Counted from the first letter of the stretch, positions 45,604 to 56,032 are shown. The stretch: 64,000 nt of DNA from CAYSUS01 sp964434165 (GCA_964434165.1 CAYSUS010000012.1:1-64000), one strand, 5' to 3'. Notes: generated by a model not told the origin, from the sequence alone. A program made the numbers and translations.

Positions 45604-46551
45604 ATGATCTACTGGGACGGCGGACTGCGGCTTTCTCCGGCCGGCCTGGCCATCGACTTCTCGCGGCGGCAGGCCTGCGCCTTCGTCTCCCACGCCCACG
45701 CCGATCACATGGCGCGGCACGGCACGGCGCTCTGCACGCCCGAGACCGCCGCGCTATACGAGGCGCGGCTCGGACGGCGGCCCGTGGTGCGGATGCGTTA
45801 TGGCGAGCCGATCGAGTGGGGCGGGCTGCGCCTGACGACGCTGCCGGCAGGACACTGTCTGGGTTCCGCCATGCTGCTGGCCGAGGACGGCCGCCGGTCG
45901 CTTCTGTACACCGGCGATTTCAGTCTCCATACGCCGGCGACCGCGGCCCCGGCCCAATGGACCCGCGCGGACGAGCTGGTCATGGAGTGCACGTACGGTC
46001 ATCCCACGTTCCGCCTGCCGCCGCGTCAGGAGGCCGTGCGGGAGCTACGGCGTCTTGTTCGTTTGGCCCTCGATTCGGGGCGGACGCCGATCGTGGTCGC
46101 CTACGCGCTAGGCAAGGCCCAGGAGATCACGCGTCTCTTGACGAACGAGGGCATTCCCGTGGCCCAGCATCGCGAGATTCAGAAGATCAGCCGGGCGTAT
46201 GAAGCGCTGGGCGTGAGTCTGGGGCCGTACGCGCCGCTGGGCGACCGCGTCCCCGAGGGCTGGGCCGCGATCGTGCCGCCGCGCACGCCGCGCATGGAGG
46301 GCATCGACGAAGTGCGAATCGCCGCGACCGGCTGGGCGGTCGATGCGCGGGTCCGAGAGAGGCTCAACGCGGACCACGCCGTGCCGCTTTCGGACCATGC
46401 GGATTATGACCAGTTGCTGGAGGCGGTCGGCCGCGTGCGGCCGAAGCACGTGTACTGCACGCACGGACCGGAGTCGTTCGTGGATCGACTGCGCGAGGCC
46501 GGCTACGACGCGTCCTGTCTGGGCCCGCCCGCGAGGAGCCGGATCGCATAG
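45604..46551 (+). CDS. Metallo-beta-lactamase-fold nuclease (COG1236-like)
   Basis: 315 residues. Metal site SHAHADHMARHG, a PAGHCLGSAMLL motif and TGDFSLHT identify the beta-CASP/RNA-processing branch. The second half has GRTPIVVAYALGKAQEITRLL and the last conserved histidines in LSDHADYDQLLEAV and CTHGPESF. Members process RNA or are ligase-associated exonucleases in DNA repair; without a DNA ligase next to it the role is open. Lies 107 bp downstream of the isomerase-like gene. ATG 45604. Confidence 0.8.
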   Translation: MIYWDGGLRLSPAGLAIDFSRRQACAFVSHAHADHMARHGTALCTPETAALYEARLGRRPVVRMRYGEPIEWGGLRLTTLPAGHCLGSAMLLAEDGRRSLLYTGDFSLHTPATAAPAQWTRADELVMECTYGHPTFRLPPRQEAVRELRRLVRLALDSGRTPIVVAYALGKAQEITRLLTNEGIPVAQHREIQKISRAYEALGVSLGPYAPLGDRVPEGWAAIVPPRTPRMEGIDEVRIAATGWAVDARVRERLNADHAVPLSDHADYDQLLEAVGRVRPKHVYCTHGPESFVDRLREAGYDASCLGPPARSRIA

Positions 46552-46594
46552 GAGCGCGGCACCGTCCAGCACGTTCGCACCAATGGGCGGCGCC

Positions 46595-48538
46595 TTAAGG
46601 GGCGCGCTCGATTGCAGCGCGGCGCGATGTGTCTTTCAGGCGTTCAAGCTGCTGCTCGATGTCGCCGAGGGTGTCGTGGAGCTCGACCCGGAGGGGTGAG
46701 AGCCTCAAGGTGCGTCGATACCATGCGGCGGCCGTCTCCAGCTCGAAGGCGCCGGTTCCCTCCGATCGGTGAAGGTGCCCGTGCGCGATCGATTCCGCGT
46801 AATCGGCGCTCAGCGGGTCGAGCTCTGCGGCCCGATGGGCCGAGGCCAGGGCCCCTTCAAGGACTTCGCGATGCGGTGCGGTCATCGGCGCCGCCTCGCG
46901 GACTCCCTCTCGCTCAAGGCCAGCTCCGCGGGAGGGCCGCCTGCGTTGGGCGGCGAGCACGTGGCGCAACGGCTCGACGAGCCGGTCGGCTTGGATGTGT
47001 CGCCAGGCGTCGCACGCGACGAGCACGGCCAGGCCGACGACCACGCCGCTCGTCCACAAACAACGCCGACGGCCGCGGCGCGCCGGCGACGCCCCGACCG
47101 CGTCGGCTCGCCGCGGCGGCGCCATGGCCAGCAACAGGCCCAGGACCACCGCGGCGAGGAACGCGTTGGCGGGCACGTGGAGGTTCCAGTCGAACAGGCC
47201 GTGCAGACCCGCGGCCGAAAGGGCGCCGAGAAGACCGGCCCGCAGCGCCCGACCGGAGGGAGTCCTCGTCCGTTTCCAGCCGATTCGCGTGCGGCGCCAC
47301 GCGAGGAAGATTGCAAGGCCGGCGAGGACGACGCCCGGGAGGCCCGTCTCGGCGAGCCATTGCGCCAGGGCGTTGTGCGCAAACGCCCAGTGGCCCTCGA
47401 TGGGCTGGAGGTAGCGGGCGACCGGCCGGAACGTGCCCAGCCCGGTCCCCGTTACCGGGGCCTGCGCGAACGCGGTCCCGCATGCCCGGACCATCGCCAT
47501 GCGGCCCGAGAGCGAAGCGTCGAGGGCGCCGAGTCGCGACTGGAGCGATCCAGGCAGGCGCCCGGGCGGCGAAGCGGCGAAATCGACGAAGAGGAGGATG
47601 CTGATGGCGAGGAGGCACGCCCCGGCCGCCGCAAGGGTCAGCGCGGCCCAGACCCGGCGGCTTGCAGGTCGGTCGGCACGCGACCAGCCCAGAACCAGCA
47701 GGCCGATCGCCAGGGAGGCGGCTCCTGCGCGTGAGTGTGAAAGTGTCAGGACGAGAGCCACGCAGCCCAGCGCGGCCGCGAGGACGGCCGCGCTGCTGAA
47801 CGCCACAGCGACGCGGCCCCTCGCGCGAACTGCCAAGACCAGTCCCAGAGCCACCGGGAGCGTCAGGCCGAGACACCCGGCGAAGTGATTGCTGACCAGA
47901 TAGGGGCCGACCGGATCTCCGATGTGGAACCAGTCGCAGGCGTAGCGGATAGCGCCCACGCGGACTTCGTCGGTGTAGCCGAACCCCTGGCTGTGCACGG
48001 GCCACAGCGCGCTGTTCTTCCAGTAGATGGACGGCCCGTGCATATCCCACAGGCCCCCGAGCACGACTCCTTCGCCCGCCCGGGGAAACCGGCACCCCAG
48101 CGCGAGCACGAGCAGTCCCGCGGCCGCGACGGACCAGGCCAGGAGGGCGCGGCTGGCCCGCTGTCGCGCCAGGTCGGCGACCATGGCGACCACGAGGAGC
48201 AGGACGACTCCCTGGCGGAGGCCGCTGGCGGTCGAACCGGGCTCGACCGAGAAACAGCCCCATTTCGCGTCGCCTGCGGCGGCCAGGGACGAGAGGGTGC
48301 CGCGCACCGCGGCCGGGACCGGCAAGAGCTGAAGCAACACGAGGCCGATCAGCAGGGCAGTCAGCAGGAGGAATCGGCGGTCGCGGGGCGCGGACAGGGC
48401 CCACACCGCGGCGGCCAGGGCGACGCCGATCTGCAACGAGGCATACGCCCAGACGGGCGTGGAACCGCAGGCCAGGGGGGCGAGAAGGACCCCCGCGGCC
48501 AACAGCAGCGTGGATACACACCGCAGAAGGCCGGCCAT
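46595..48538 (-). CDS. O-antigen ligase-like membrane protein
   Basis: 647 residues. About 10-12 hydrophobic segments (LLLAAGVLLAPLAC; FLLLTALLIGLVLLQLLPVP; GVVLLLVVAMVADLA; AFSSAAVLAAALGCVALVLTL), and the periplasmic loop motif VTGTGLGTFRPVARYLQP ... HWAFAHNALAQWLAETG typical of the Wzy_C/WaaL ligase family. The C-terminal 150 residues form TPR-like helices (LASAHRAAELDPLSADYAESI). These proteins transfer a lipid-linked polysaccharide to an acceptor. Starts 4 bp after the TPR gene, so translation is probably coupled. Likely an exopolysaccharide/exosortase-linked function. Confidence 0.82.
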   Translation of the reverse strand: MAGLLRCVSTLLLAAGVLLAPLACGSTPVWAYASLQIGVALAAAVWALSAPRDRRFLLLTALLIGLVLLQLLPVPAAVRGTLSSLAAAGDAKWGCFSVEPGSTASGLRQGVVLLLVVAMVADLARQRASRALLAWSVAAAGLLVLALGCRFPRAGEGVVLGGLWDMHGPSIYWKNSALWPVHSQGFGYTDEVRVGAIRYACDWFHIGDPVGPYLVSNHFAGCLGLTLPVALGLVLAVRARGRVAVAFSSAAVLAAALGCVALVLTLSHSRAGAASLAIGLLVLGWSRADRPASRRVWAALTLAAAGACLLAISILLFVDFAASPPGRLPGSLQSRLGALDASLSGRMAMVRACGTAFAQAPVTGTGLGTFRPVARYLQPIEGHWAFAHNALAQWLAETGLPGVVLAGLAIFLAWRRTRIGWKRTRTPSGRALRAGLLGALSAAGLHGLFDWNLHVPANAFLAAVVLGLLLAMAPPRRADAVGASPARRGRRRCLWTSGVVVGLAVLVACDAWRHIQADRLVEPLRHVLAAQRRRPSRGAGLEREGVREAAPMTAPHREVLEGALASAHRAAELDPLSADYAESIAHGHLHRSEGTGAFELETAAAWYRRTLRLSPLRVELHDTLGDIEQQLERLKDTSRRAAIERAP

Positions 48539-48542
48539 GACG

Positions 48543-51500
48543 TCACTTCAAGGCGGTCTGCAACTGGCGGAAAGCGTCTCGCTCGAGGGGATGCAGGTGC
48601 TCGGCCTTCAACCCCGCCTCCAGTGCCCGCTTCAAGGCTTCACGCGCCGGGCCCGTCTGCCCCGCCCGGTGATGGACGATGGCCTGATGGAAGTGCATCT
48701 CGGCCGAGGGCGATTCGGCCATGGCGATCTCCAGGTCCGCAAGCGCGGCTTCCGTCTGCCCCTGGGCGGAATGGATCATGGCGCGCGTATCCAGCAAGAC
48801 GGCGGTGGGGCCGGCGTGGCTGATCGCCTCGTTCACGAGCTCCACGGCCTCGGGCAGATTGCGCTTCCGCACGGCAAGGAGCATGGCCAGGTTGTTCATG
48901 GCCAGGGTGCTGGACTTGTGCTTCTGGAGGATCTCGCGATAGATCTCCTCGGCTTGCGCGTATCGCTGCTGGAAGCTCGCCAGGTCGGCCATCACCAGCA
49001 GAAGCGGCGCGGCGCGATCGTGTTTCTCGGCGGCGGACGCGAGCAGTGACTCGACGCGCTGGAGCCGGGCAGGGTCGTTCATGCTGGCTCGAAGCAACGC
49101 GGTGAGCGACTCGGCCAGCACGATCGGAGACCCGTTTTCCCAGTGCTTCTCGGCGGCCTGGAGGGCTTCGTCGAGGCGGCCGTGCCGCGTGAGGAAGGGA
49201 ACGAGGATCAGGTCGCCTTGGGGCCGCTGAGCGGCGAACTCGCGGAGTATGTCCTCGGCGACGACGAGGAACCGGTCGGCGACGGCGTCGTCCCCCGCCG
49301 CCCTGGCCTTCTGCGTGAACGATTCTGCCTGAACGGCCGCGAGTCCGAGCCGGGCGAGCCGTTCCGGCGAGTCGTCGTTGGACTTCTCCGGATAGCCGCG
49401 GATCAGTTCCAGGGCATCGTCGTATCGTTTGCGCTGAAAGGCGGCCTCGGCCTTCAGCGCGACGGTGGAGAGCTGATCGGGGGCAAGCTGATCGAGCTTC
49501 TTGAGCCAGAGGAGGGCCTCGGCCGTCTCCTTGCGACTGAGCAAGACCCGCACGTAAGCCGCCACGTAGCGCGGCTGATCGCCCTCGGCCGCCAGCACGC
49601 GCTGCATCTGCTGGCGGTAGGCAGTCCAGTTGCCCGATCCCAGGTAGAGTTTGGCCAGGATGAACCGTTCCTGGCTGGTCACCGTGCGATCGTCGGCGAC
49701 CAGTTCCTCGAGGGTCTCCGCCGCTTCGCGGCGGTGCTTGCGCGTCGGGTGCGACGCCAACACGAGGGCCTTGAGACGGCGATCCCTGACCGAAGGCGCT
49801 TGGGCGGCCTCGAGGTTCGCATCGACCAGCTCGAGGGCCCTCTGCACGTTGGCGTATCCGCCGCGAACCAGCAGCATGGTGGCCAGGCTGCGCCGGGCCC
49901 AGGCGGCGTCTTCCTGCGCGCCCGTTTCGCCCTGGGAGACGAGTCCTTCCAGGAGGGCCTCGCTCTGGTCGGCCTTGCCGGCACGGAGGAAGAACCGCAC
50001 GGCCTGACGGAGCGCGGTCATGTCCTTCGGATCGCGCCGGAGGGCCTCGCGGTAGCGCTGTTCGGCCTCCTCCGTCCTGCCCAGAAGCTCGCAGCACTGC
50101 GCCAGCGCGAGCGGGGCCTCGTCGGAAGGCAGCTTCTCCTCGGCCGAGGCCAGGGTCTCTTCGGCCTTGTCGGACTGATCGGTGCGGGCGTAGAAACGGA
50201 CCAGCGCTAGCCACGGCAGCGGCTCCGCCGGGGCCTGTTCGACCGCCTTGCGCAGGGCCGCCTCCGCCTCCGCCAGCGTGGTCTGGGCGTCGGCCGTTCT
50301 CCCCTCGGACCGGGCCCGCAATCCAACCACGCTGAGCACCTGGGCGAGCCAGATCCGATCCTGGTAGTCGTCGGAGTCGGCCGCCGTCTGCCGGGCGATC
50401 TCCAGGGCCCGCTGGAATTCGTCGAGGCGAAGGGAGACGTCGGTCGCAACGCGCCCCAGGTCCTTCGTGAAGTCCACGCGCTGCTCTTCCAGCCGGCGGA
50501 TGAATCGATCGGCTTCGACGTATCGCCCGCGACGATGGAGAAGGGCCACGGCGCGACGGATCGCCGCGGGACTGCGCTCGCCGAGATCGATGGCCCGCGA
50601 GTACTGCTCGATGGCCTGATCCACGTCCCCCCGCATGCTGTGGATTCGGGCGGCGAGGAGCGCCAGGCGCGACCACTCGGGCCGCCGGATCTGAAGGTCG
50701 GTCAGGATCTCCAGGGCCTCGTCCAGGAGCCGCGTGTCGCCCTGGCGGGCCAGGAGGGTCAGATACACGGCGCGCCCGTACTGCCAGAGCGGACCCCGCC
50801 CGGCGATACGCTGGATCTCGTCGAGAAGCTCATCGATGCCCGAGTGATCGTCGGCCCTGACCGCCAGGTCGAAAAGCACGAGTCGCACGGCCAGGTTGTT
50901 GGGCTTCTGCTCGCAGACTTCCAGGTACAACTCGCGGGCCGCGTCGTGATCGCCGATCTGCATGAACGCCGCAGCCAGGCCCGCCCGCAAAGACGCCAGC
51001 TCGTCCTCGGCGAGGTTCTCCGTTCCGGACAAGAGCTGGCGCAGCGCGTCCTTCGCTTCGGCGCCGTGGCGGCCGATGAGGTACCGCGCCCGGGCGAGGC
51101 GCACGGCCGCCGTGGGCCCGAAGCGCGACTCGGCCTCGTCCAGCAGCTCGCCCGCCCGCTTCCAGTCCTGGCGCCGCTGGGCAAGGACGGACAGGGCGAT
51201 CCGCGGGTCGACCTCGTCGGGGAGCCTCTCGACGGCCTGCGACAACACGCGCTCGGCGTCCTCCGCGCGGTTCTGCGCGATCAGCGCCTCGGCACGCACG
51301 ACGGGCACCGCCCCCGCGCCCGGCAGGGCCTCGGCCGCGCGGCGAATCGTCTCGTCCACCTGCTCCCAGTCTTGCCGGTCCTCAGCGCGGTGGACCAGGA
51401 GTCGCGCCAGGTCGATCCATCCGCTCGGCGGGGCATCCTCGAACGTCATCAGGGCCCGGTACTCGGTAACGGCCTCGTCCAGCCGGCCTGCGGCGAGCAG

Positions 51501-52772
51501 GGCGGACGCCAATTGCGATCGCACCAGCACGGAACGGGGGGCGAACTTTTTGGCCTGGCGATAGGCGGCCAGCTCCATCTCGGGACTGCCGATCTCCCGG
51601 TAGCACCGCCCCAGCCAGCAGTTGGCGTTGATCACCAGAGACGGGATCGAGGACAGCTCGGCGCGCACCAGCGAGAAGCCCTGGGCGGCTTGAAGCCAGC
51701 GGCCTCGGCGGAAATCGATCCTCGCCCTCAGGTAACCTACCAGGGACTCGGCGTAGCTGGCCTCGCGAAGCCGGTCGAGCAGCGCGGCGGCCTCGTCTAA
51801 ACGGCCTTGATCGATGAGCAGGTCGGCGAGCCTCCAGGTTAACGTGGCCTCACCCGGCACCGACTTGATCGCCTCGCGCAGAAGCTCGACGGCCGCGTCG
51901 CGCCGGCCCTCCGACAAGGCGGTCTCGACGAGGACCGAGTAGAAGACGGGCTGCTTGGGCGCCAGCTCGACGCCCTTTTCGGCGTAGCGAGCTGCCTTGT
52001 CGAACTGCGTCGCGGCCAGCGCACACGTGGCGGCGGTGAGCAGGGCCTCCAGGTCGTCCGGCGCGTGCCCCAGCGCGGCCTCCGCGAGCGGCAGCGCGGC
52101 TTCGTACCTTTCCGTGTCGCGGAAGTAGCGGGCGGCGGCCAGGCTGGCCGGGCCGGACTCGGGGTTCGCCTCCAGCATCCGCTCGATCCAGGGATCGGCC
52201 TCGGCTCGGCGCTTCTGCTGGGTCTGGAGAAGCCGGGCGAGCTGAGCGTACGCATCGACCTGCCTGGGCTCGTTGTCGATCGACTCCCGCAACGACGCCT
52301 CGGCCGCGTCCAGGTCGCCCATCGCCTGCTGGCAGGTCGCCAGAATCGCCAGCAGCTCCGGGTCTCCCGGCGACTGCTTGAGAAGGTAGTCCTCCAGATG
52401 CGTGCGCGCGTCGGAATGCCGCCCCAGTCGGATGATCACGTCCACGAGCTTCCTGCGGACGTCCATGCGGTCGGGCTCGCCGCGGAGCACCCCTTCCAGC
52501 AGCGCGAACGCGCGGTGGTTCGCCCCACGGTCGGCGAGCATCATGCCGAGCTCGGCCTGGGCCTCCACGTCATCCGGAACGAAGCGGAGATACCACTCCA
52601 GCCGGTGCAGCGCCACGCCGGTCTCCCCGCTCTCTCGGGCCTCCCTCGCTTCGCGAAGGAAGGCGTCGGCGTTGGCGCGGATCTGGTACCCGTGCAGCAA
52701 GTGAACCGCAACCCCGAGGATCGCGACGGAGATGGCGAGGATCGCCAGCAGGCGGAGGTTGATTCGCCTCAT
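48543..52772 (-). CDS. Giant TPR protein with N-terminal membrane anchor
   Basis: 1409 residues. One N-terminal transmembrane segment (LRLLAILAISVAILGVAVHLL), then essentially continuous TPR repeats of the form A..LG..Y...G....A....E.A....P.. across the whole length. Large TPR proteins of this kind accompany exosortase and exopolysaccharide systems, acting as extracytoplasmic scaffolds. Followed immediately by the O-antigen-ligase-like gene. RBS not obvious. Confidence 0.85.
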   Translation of the reverse strand: MRRINLRLLAILAISVAILGVAVHLLHGYQIRANADAFLREAREARESGETGVALHRLEWYLRFVPDDVEAQAELGMMLADRGANHRAFALLEGVLRGEPDRMDVRRKLVDVIIRLGRHSDARTHLEDYLLKQSPGDPELLAILATCQQAMGDLDAAEASLRESIDNEPRQVDAYAQLARLLQTQQKRRAEADPWIERMLEANPESGPASLAAARYFRDTERYEAALPLAEAALGHAPDDLEALLTAATCALAATQFDKAARYAEKGVELAPKQPVFYSVLVETALSEGRRDAAVELLREAIKSVPGEATLTWRLADLLIDQGRLDEAAALLDRLREASYAESLVGYLRARIDFRRGRWLQAAQGFSLVRAELSSIPSLVINANCWLGRCYREIGSPEMELAAYRQAKKFAPRSVLVRSQLASALLAAGRLDEAVTEYRALMTFEDAPPSGWIDLARLLVHRAEDRQDWEQVDETIRRAAEALPGAGAVPVVRAEALIAQNRAEDAERVLSQAVERLPDEVDPRIALSVLAQRRQDWKRAGELLDEAESRFGPTAAVRLARARYLIGRHGAEAKDALRQLLSGTENLAEDELASLRAGLAAAFMQIGDHDAARELYLEVCEQKPNNLAVRLVLFDLAVRADDHSGIDELLDEIQRIAGRGPLWQYGRAVYLTLLARQGDTRLLDEALEILTDLQIRRPEWSRLALLAARIHSMRGDVDQAIEQYSRAIDLGERSPAAIRRAVALLHRRGRYVEADRFIRRLEEQRVDFTKDLGRVATDVSLRLDEFQRALEIARQTAADSDDYQDRIWLAQVLSVVGLRARSEGRTADAQTTLAEAEAALRKAVEQAPAEPLPWLALVRFYARTDQSDKAEETLASAEEKLPSDEAPLALAQCCELLGRTEEAEQRYREALRRDPKDMTALRQAVRFFLRAGKADQSEALLEGLVSQGETGAQEDAAWARRSLATMLLVRGGYANVQRALELVDANLEAAQAPSVRDRRLKALVLASHPTRKHRREAAETLEELVADDRTVTSQERFILAKLYLGSGNWTAYRQQMQRVLAAEGDQPRYVAAYVRVLLSRKETAEALLWLKKLDQLAPDQLSTVALKAEAAFQRKRYDDALELIRGYPEKSNDDSPERLARLGLAAVQAESFTQKARAAGDDAVADRFLVVAEDILREFAAQRPQGDLILVPFLTRHGRLDEALQAAEKHWENGSPIVLAESLTALLRASMNDPARLQRVESLLASAAEKHDRAAPLLLVMADLASFQQRYAQAEEIYREILQKHKSSTLAMNNLAMLLAVRKRNLPEAVELVNEAISHAGPTAVLLDTRAMIHSAQGQTEAALADLEIAMAESPSAEMHFHQAIVHHRAGQTGPAREALKRALEAGLKAEHLHPLERDAFRQLQTALK

Positions 52773-53587
52773 AGCGTGTGGGGAGAGCTCGACGGGTACG
52801 GGGGGAGGAACGAGGTCACGCGTCAGGCTTGGATGGGATGCCGCGGTAGCCCGAGGTGGAAAGACCGCGATCTGGCAGTCGCGACGACCGTCCGCTTCCG
52901 AAGGAAGGGAGCGTGTCCCCCGGGACTACCCCTCGCTGGGAAAGCACCTACGCCTTAGAGGAAGTATAGACAGCCAGGACGCACGAGGGCAACGGTCGTC
53001 CCATAGGATCCCCCGTTTTTGGGTCCGCAAGCCGGCATCCCTGCTCTTTGCTGCCGACTGCGCGACCTATTCTCACGTGGGGGCGACCGACTTGGCGGCG
53101 ACAGCGGCGACCGCGCTGCCCCCCCGCACGACCGGGCGGCGGACCGCCGGCACGGCCGATCTGGTGGAGTGGGCGGAAACGCACCTGGCAGAGGGACCCC
53201 CGAGGCGGCCGCCCTGCGCGGTCCATCGGGAACAGGCCGACCCGATCGCCCGACAACGCGCACGCAGTCCGGGAAGTCTTCGGGATTCCTCTCAAGTCCG
53301 CCGTTTGACAGGCCCCGGTGGCGACCTAGCTTACAGTAGGTTTTCTCGTCTAATCCGTGCGCCGGCCGGCGGCCCTCGATGCTTGGGGACTCCGGCCCGC
53401 GCCAGACCGCTTATCTCAAGCTCCGTTCGAAGCCATCGCTCCGGGCGCCGCGCCGTCTGCGTGCAGGCAGGCGAGGGATGCTTCCATCCACCGCGCAAGC
53501 GTGAGAAGGCAGGGCTGCGCGCCGGCCCTGGCGCTTCCTGTCCTCCCGACGGCCCGCGCGCTCGGAATGGACCAGGGTGAACGAACT
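52773..53587. other. 815-bp divergent intergenic region
   Basis: No convincing gene. A TTGACA at 53305-53310 is a -35 candidate for the acyltransferase gene but no good -10 is found at proper distance. Promoters for the TPR operon should lie near 52780-52900. Confidence 0.4.
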
Positions 53588-54370
53588 ATGTATCTGGAAG
53601 AGCTCAATGCGGAGATCTCCCGCGAGACCACCGATGCGATTGAGTACAAGATCGCGTCCGACCGCGAGGAGCGTACTTCGGCGTTTCGATTGGTTTATGA
53701 ATCGTACTTGAGGGCCGGCTTGGGCGAGCCCCATGCCGCCGGGATGCGCGTCACGCGGTATCATCTCCTGCCGACGACGGACGTGTTCATCGCCCGGCTG
53801 CGAGGCGAGACCATCTTCACGATGACCCTGGTGATCGCCGGCGAGCTGGGTCTGCCGATGGAAGCGGTGTATCCCGACGAGGTGCGTGAGCTGCGCGGCC
53901 GCGGAGTGCTTGCCGCGGAGATCTCGTGCCTTGCCGACCGCCGCGCGGGCATGCGGGGTTTCTTTCCCGTGTTCCTTCGGCTGAGCCGGCTGATGGGGCA
54001 GTACGCGTGGAAGCGGGGCGTGCGCTGCCTGGTTGCTGCGGTGCATCCGCGCCACGCTCGCTTCTATCGTCGCGTGCTGAAGTTTCGGCCCATCGGCAGG
54101 GAAAAGGCTTATCCCTCCGTGCGGAATAGTCCGGCAATTGCCCTGGGGCTGGACCTGGCGGCCCTGGAGGAGAACCATCCGCAGATGTACGAGCAGTTCT
54201 ACGGATCGTGGCTGCCGGACGAGGCACTGCGGCCCCGACCCCTTTCGCCTGGGGAAGCGGCCTACTTCCGTCGAATGATCGACGCGGAGTTCTCCCTGGC
54301 GCCGCTCGGCGATTCGGGGCACGCCGGCCCCGCTGCTTTCGCCGACGTCTCTGCGACGAGCGGCGGATGA
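53588..54370 (+). CDS. FeeM-like N-acyl amino acid synthase / PEP-CTERM system acyltransferase, copy 1
   Basis: 260 residues of the GNAT-related FeeM/exosortase-associated acyltransferase family: LVYESYLRAGLGE, RYHLLPTTDVFIAR, FTMTLVIAGELGLPME, AAEISCLAD, the long CoA/ACP-site region VHPRHARFYRRVLKFRPIG and FYGSWLPDEALRPRPLS. FeeM joins an acyl-ACP to an amino acid such as tyrosine. ATG 53588 used; ATG 53567 is possible. It shares motifs throughout with the protein encoded at 57264. Confidence 0.82.
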   Translation: MYLEELNAEISRETTDAIEYKIASDREERTSAFRLVYESYLRAGLGEPHAAGMRVTRYHLLPTTDVFIARLRGETIFTMTLVIAGELGLPMEAVYPDEVRELRGRGVLAAEISCLADRRAGMRGFFPVFLRLSRLMGQYAWKRGVRCLVAAVHPRHARFYRRVLKFRPIGREKAYPSVRNSPAIALGLDLAALEENHPQMYEQFYGSWLPDEALRPRPLSPGEAAYFRRMIDAEFSLAPLGDSGHAGPAAFADVSATSGG

Positions 54371-54781
54371 CCCGCGGTGGAGCCATAAATCGCCTTGCGC
54401 GATTCCGGGGAGAGCCCCACGGCTCCGCCGGTGGTCGGGCGCTCTCCCCCTCACGCTTGCGTCGCATGTTGGGGTGCCCTTCGGCTGGCCTGTTCCGGGA
54501 GGTTTCGGAGCTGGCGAGATGCCGCCAGGGCGCGGCGCCGGTCCTTGGCGCCTCAGCGCAGCAAGTTGCGCGGATTGCCCGACCCGCACATCGCGATTCG
54601 TGATAAGGCGCTTTTCTCGGATTTGCGTGCTTTTCCTGCGGCGCCACTTGAAGCGGCGATTCGTTCCCGGTAAGGTGCAGGGGCTGGATGGATCGTGTGG
54701 GGCGGTCATCGCCCGCTTCTTCTTTCAAGGAGGAACCGAACGGGAGACAGTTGCTGCTACTCTTGCGCCCGGGGGGGGTGT
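54371..54781. other. 411-bp intergenic region
   Basis: No gene seen. Should hold the regulator's promoter; no strong match found. Confidence 0.35.
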
Positions 54782-55474
54782 ATGAGCCGCATGATTCAAC
54801 TGGCGATTGCACACCACAACCGCCTCTTTCGAGAGTGCCTGGTCCGGGTTCTGGGCGATCCGTCCGCGATCGCCACCCGGAGCGTCGATCACACGCTGCC
54901 CGACTGGCTGGAGCTTGTACCCCAGGAGCCGGCCGACGTGTTTCTCGTGGACCTCTGCCTGCCGGATCACCGCGCGGTGGACCTGGTGCGCTGCGTCCGG
55001 CAGCACCTTTCGGGTGCCAAGGTCGTGCTGGTGGCCTGCGGCAACACCGAGGCGAATCTCTACGAGTGCCTGGCGCTTGGCGTGGACGGATGCGTTCGCG
55101 AGGAGTCCTCGCTGGAAGGGCTTCGCGAGGCGATTGAGAAAGTGTCTGCCGGCGAGCTCTACTGCTCGCCTGAGATGGTTTACACCATGTTCCAGCGGCT
55201 GGCCCAGTCGTCGCGCCACGCGCTATGGAAGGACCGGGTCGATTCGGTCGATCTGACGCCGCGCGAGCTGGAGATCGTGCACCTGATCGCGGAGCGGCTG
55301 AGCAACAAGGAGATCGCGAGGAAGCTCTCCCTTTCTCTGCATACGGTCAAGAACCACGTTCACAACATCGTGGACAAGCTGCAAGTCTCCGACCGACACG
55401 AGGCGGTGGAGTATGCGCGCCGGCGCCGCTGGCTGCGCCCGCGGGATCGCCAGCTCACCGGCGAGGCCCGGTGA
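54782..55474 (+). CDS. NarL/LuxR-family response regulator
   Basis: 230 residues. Receiver (1-120) keeps the aspartate in VFLVDLCLPD and a switch region (VLVACGNTE), but the usual acidic pair at the strand-1 end is replaced by HHN (LAIAHHNRLFREC). C-terminal LuxR helix-turn-helix is complete: LTPRELEIVHLIAERLSNKEIA and LSLHTVKNHVHNIVDKL. Probably controls nearby genes. ATG 54782 with a G-rich ribosome site. Confidence 0.82.
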   Translation: MSRMIQLAIAHHNRLFRECLVRVLGDPSAIATRSVDHTLPDWLELVPQEPADVFLVDLCLPDHRAVDLVRCVRQHLSGAKVVLVACGNTEANLYECLALGVDGCVREESSLEGLREAIEKVSAGELYCSPEMVYTMFQRLAQSSRHALWKDRVDSVDLTPRELEIVHLIAERLSNKEIARKLSLSLHTVKNHVHNIVDKLQVSDRHEAVEYARRRRWLRPRDRQLTGEAR

Positions 55475-56032
55475 GCGGTCGTCCGGTCTTGCGTTATGCC
55501 TCTCTCTTGCGAAGTCCGTCCTCGCGGACGGTTCTGCTCCCCCAGGGCTCGTTCGCCGCTCGCCGCGTCGCCCGTCCCTGAAGGGACGCGCTGGCCCGGG
55601 GTGCTTTTCTCGGGTTCGCGGCGCGCGGGAGATCGTTCCCCAGCGAGGGAATCATCTCACTTCAGCTAGCACGGGATCTAGACCTCAGGCAGGGGCGATC
55701 TAGATCCTTCTCAGAATCCACCGGCCAGGAGCGATCGCCGGGAGCCAGCGCCCGTGGCGTGCGGGGATTCCGGCTTGGCAGCATCGCGCCGGCACGCTAA
55801 GCTCCGCCTCCTTTTCGCACGTTTCCGTGCCCTCGTCGCCGGTTGGCGGACCGGCGAACCGCGCTTTGCGCCTGGCTCCCGGATTCACGGGGATTCATCG
55901 GGCGGTTCATTTCTGATAGACCGTTCGCCCCAACCTTTTTGAATCGCATTGTCTATTGTGGGTCGGCGTGCGATGGGCGAAAACGGACCGCAGCACGTTC
56001 GGAGTCCTTCTGCAACTGCCGAGGAGAAGCAC
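55475..56032. other. 558-bp intergenic region with an inverted repeat
   Basis: No gene seen. Contains the palindrome at 55674-55707. Confidence 0.4.
55674..55707. repeat. 9-bp inverted repeat GGATCTAGA-N16-TCTAGATCC
   Basis: Perfect 9-bp arms separated by 16 bases, 200 bp after the regulator's stop. Could be a weak terminator (no real T-run: TTCTCAG follows) or an operator for a dimeric regulator such as the LuxR-type protein encoded beside it. Confidence 0.5.

Noticed and set aside
53411..54709. 432-codon minus-strand frame opposite the FeeM-like gene
   Set aside because: Arginine/proline-rich shadow without motifs; the plus-strand frame has conserved acyltransferase blocks.
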